Part shown: positions 62,010 to 64,000 of the stretch, in pieces
Layout: each line of letters begins with the position of its first letter
Position numbering within the stretch: position 1 is the first letter of the stretch
NCBI GenBank assembly: GCA_016713435.1
Contig: JADJPD010000006.1
Location: forward strand, 434,001 to 498,000
Direction: 5' to 3'
Origin: Gemmatimonadota bacterium
GTDB lineage: Bacteria; Gemmatimonadota; Gemmatimonadetes; Gemmatimonadales; GWC2-71-9
Length of the DNA: 64,000 bases
Translations under genes and position numbers: made by a program
The notes under the pieces: generated by a model
Database searches by the model: none
What the model was told of the DNA's origin: nothing
What the model saw: only the letters and a program-made list of their open reading frames with translations

Positions 62010-64000
62010 TTACGGCCGCGCGGCCCGAGCGAGGTGGGTGGCGGTGTCGATGGCCGGGGTGATGCGGTTGGCGGCCACCAGGTAGTCGGTGAGGCGGGTG
62101 CTCCGCTCCGCCGCGCGGTAGAGGGCGCGGGCCGTGTCGGCGTGGGTCGGGCCGAGGTCGTGCCTCTGGAGCGGGTCGGCGAGGGCGTCGAAGAGATGGA
62201 GCGTGTGACTGGACGGGGTGCCGACCACGGCGTACGACCCCTGTTCCGCGAACGACATGTTGGAGCGGGTGGCGCCGATGAACGCCTGCGGCGGCGTGGG
62301 CGTCGCCAGGTTGTGGCCGAGCCAGCTGGTGGGCTCCCGGATCCCGGCGAGCTCGGCGATGGTGGGTGCCACGTCGAGGAGGCTCGCGACCTCGTCGTGG
62401 CGGCCCGGGACCAGGGCGGGGTGGCCGCCGGCGATGACCAGCGGGATCCAGAGCGACTCGCGGAAGCCGTTCCGCTGGCTGCGCTCGCCGTCGTGCTCGC
62501 CGAAGTTGTAGCCGTGGTCGCCCACGACGATGATCACGGTGTGCTGGAACCACGGCTCCCCGCGGAGGCTGTCCACGAACTCCCGCACCACCGCGTCGGT
62601 GTAGTGCATGGTGTTGCGGATGGCGGTGGGCGGGTCGGGGTCGGCCGAGAGGTCGAGCGCGGGCTCGCGGGTCCGGAAGGGGTAGTGGTTGCTGATCGAG
62701 ATGACGGTGGCCAGGAACGGCGTGCCGGTGGCCGCCGCGGCGCGGATCCGCTCGGCGGCGCGGCGGAAGACCACGCGGTCGGCCTCGCCGGCGTCAGGAT
62801 AGTAGTAGTGCTCGTCGTACCAGCGGCGGAGCCACGGGGTCTCGTTGTCCCAGTCGGGATCGCTGGCGCTGAAGAGCAGGGTGTGCCAGCCGTGGCGGCG
62901 GAGGACGGCGGGGATGCAGTCGAGCGCCGTGCCCGTGAAGGTGGTGGTGACGTGGAACTGCGAGTGCGGCGGCAGCGAGCAGTGGCCCGCCATGAACCCG
63001 CTGATGGTGGGCGGGCCGAAGCTGAGCGCGCGGCTCCAGTAGGCATTCTGGCGCGCGGTGGCCAGGCTGTCGAGGAAGGGCGTGGCGCTCGGGCGCGGGT
63101 CGTCGGGGCGGAGGTGGCCCACGTTCCAGCCGCGGAAGGTCTCGAGCTGGAGATAGATGACGTTCCAGCGGCCCTCGGCCGGCGGGGTGGCCGGCTGGTC
63201 GGGGACGCGAAGCAGCGGGTAGGTCGTGTCGCCGGCAAAGCGCCAGCCGCCCGCGGTCTCGCCAGCCAGCCAGAGGCGCTCGGCTTCGGCGGCCAGGGCG
63301 GGGAGGTCGGCGGGCCGGACGCCGGCCACGCGGCCCTTCACCACGTCGGTGAGCTGGGAGAGGACGGCGCCCTGCACCCGTTCGCGGCGGAAGCGGCCGC
63401 CGGGGAGGTTGTAGACCACGAGCGCGGCGGCGAAGGGCAGGGCGATGGCGGCGAGCGCCACCCGACGCCGCCAGCTCCATGCGAGCGCCCGTGCCCGGCG
63501 GAGCCACGCCAGGCCGGCCCAGGCGAAGAGGCCGAGTGAGGCGAGGAGGATGAAGACGCCGGAGAAGGGGCCGCCGCGGTCGGTGAGCAGCGAGGCGAGC
63601 ACCTCCTCCTGCCCGAGGCCGGCCGAGCCGTAGGTGCGGAGGAAGTTGACGGTGAGGTGGATGCCCATGAAGCGCATCACCTCGTTGTCGGCCTGGTCGA
63701 AGGTCAGGACCAGGAGGAGCAGGAGGCCGAGGAGGCCGTGGCCCCAGCGGGCGTGGCGCGCCGGGACGTCGGCGTGGAACTGCCAGAGCCACCAGGCCGC
63801 GAAGGGCAGCAGCAGCCCGAGCAGCGCGAGCGCGCGGTAGGCGAGGCCGTAGAAGAAGTACGTGGTCCAGACGGCGGCGTACGGCTGTGCATACGGCGAG
63901 GGGCGCCCGAAGAGGGCGGCCTGCTGCAACACCAGCACGAGCCAGGCGAGGAGAACAAGCCCGAGGGCGCGGCCGAGTTCCTGCCGGCCAGGCCCCGCGG
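62010..64000 (-). CDS. LtaS/MdoB-type sulfatase-fold membrane protein, 5' partial
   Basis: Alkaline-phosphatase superfamily enzyme, probably a phosphoglycerol, phosphoethanolamine or similar transferase acting outside the inner membrane. About five membrane helices (LLGLLLPFAAWWLWQF, GLLGLLLLLVLTF, ILLASLGLFAWAGLAWL) precede the catalytic domain with NVIYLQLETFRGWNVGH (metal Glu), FGPPTISGFMAGHCSLP (likely Thr nucleophile), SASDPDWDNETPWLRRWY and IIVVGDHGYNFGEHD (Asp-His metal site). A GTG at 63938 could start it, but the hydrophobic frame stays open to the window edge, so the N-terminus is probably outside. Confidence 0.87.
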   Translation of the reverse strand, partial: AGPGRQELGRALGLVLLAWLVLVLQQAALFGRPSPYAQPYAAVWTTYFFYGLAYRALALLGLLLPFAAWWLWQFHADVPARHARWGHGLLGLLLLLVLTFDQADNEVMRFMGIHLTVNFLRTYGSAGLGQEEVLASLLTDRGGPFSGVFILLASLGLFAWAGLAWLRRARALAWSWRRRVALAAIALPFAAALVVYNLPGGRFRRERVQGAVLSQLTDVVKGRVAGVRPADLPALAAEAERLWLAGETAGGWRFAGDTTYPLLRVPDQPATPPAEGRWNVIYLQLETFRGWNVGHLRPDDPRPSATPFLDSLATARQNAYWSRALSFGPPTISGFMAGHCSLPPHSQFHVTTTFTGTALDCIPAVLRRHGWHTLLFSASDPDWDNETPWLRRWYDEHYYYPDAGEADRVVFRRAAERIRAAAATGTPFLATVISISNHYPFRTREPALDLSADPDPPTAIRNTMHYTDAVVREFVDSLRGEPWFQHTVIIVVGDHGYNFGEHDGERSQRNGFRESLWIPLVIAGGHPALVPGRHDEVASLLDVAPTIAELAGIREPTSWLGHNLATPTPPQAFIGATRSNMSFAEQGSYAVVGTPSSHTLHLFDALADPLQRHDLGPTHADTARALYRAAERSTRLTDYLVAANRITPAIDTATHLARAARP

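Overview
The window is 64 kb of very GC-rich bacterial chromosome (roughly 70% GC by eye) with tightly packed genes, many 1-14 bp start/stop overlaps and frequent GTG starts. No rRNA, tRNA or CRISPR array is visible. Gene content (Phe/Tyr catabolism, recA-recX-alaS, pilT inside the acc operon, a large exopolysaccharide locus, glyoxylate-type lyase) and base composition suggest a Gemmatimonadota-like or related Gram-negative soil/freshwater bacterium. That placement is an inference, not a proof.

Layout. 1-7.6 kb is one housekeeping run on the plus strand: 3-dehydroquinate dehydratase (cut by the window edge), an M24 aminopeptidase, biotin carboxyl carrier protein, a PilT ATPase wedged between accB and accC, biotin carboxylase, a ComB-like phosphatase and FtsK. 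After a strong hairpin come an SRPBCC protein and a LysR regulator that diverges from a phenylalanine/tyrosine degradation operon (9.2-16.7 kb): hppD, hmgA, acetoacetyl-CoA synthetase, a conserved protein of unknown function, fumarylacetoacetase and phenylalanine hydroxylase. The operon runs from Phe to acetoacetyl-CoA plus fumarate but has no recognisable maleylacetoacetate isomerase, which makes the unknown gene interesting. A 309-bp inverted-repeat element precedes yraN-recA-recX-alaS and a chain of overlapping genes (PHP phosphatase, SDR, 68-aa protein, asparaginase, cca, ZIP transporter). rarA, a LEA14-like lipoprotein, hflX and a convergent isocitrate-lyase-family gene follow.

32.4-59.5 kb is an exopolysaccharide/capsule locus: nucleotide-sugar dehydrogenase, WbpB-like oxidoreductase, bi-domain oxidoreductase, acyltransferase, flippase, polymerase-like membrane protein, heparinase II/III-like protein, Wzz, glycosyltransferases, DegT aminotransferase, initiating sugar transferase, methyltransferase, gmhA/gmhB, a WbpM/CapD-type dehydratase and an SLBB export protein. 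Together these would make an amino-sugar acid and a heptose, initiate, flip, polymerise, modify and export a glycan. A lytic transglycosylase and an LtaS-like sulfatase-fold protein close the window.

Data quality matters here. About fifteen genes are broken, mostly by single extra G or C bases in short homopolymers and mostly within 37.8-53 kb. A 54-base pure G tract sits in a 1.4-kb G-skewed, gene-free stretch (34.9-36.3 kb). The bifunctional-looking long reading frames in this region are artefacts of these shifts. Several families of palindromic repeats are scattered between genes, and one copy lies inside the asparaginase gene.
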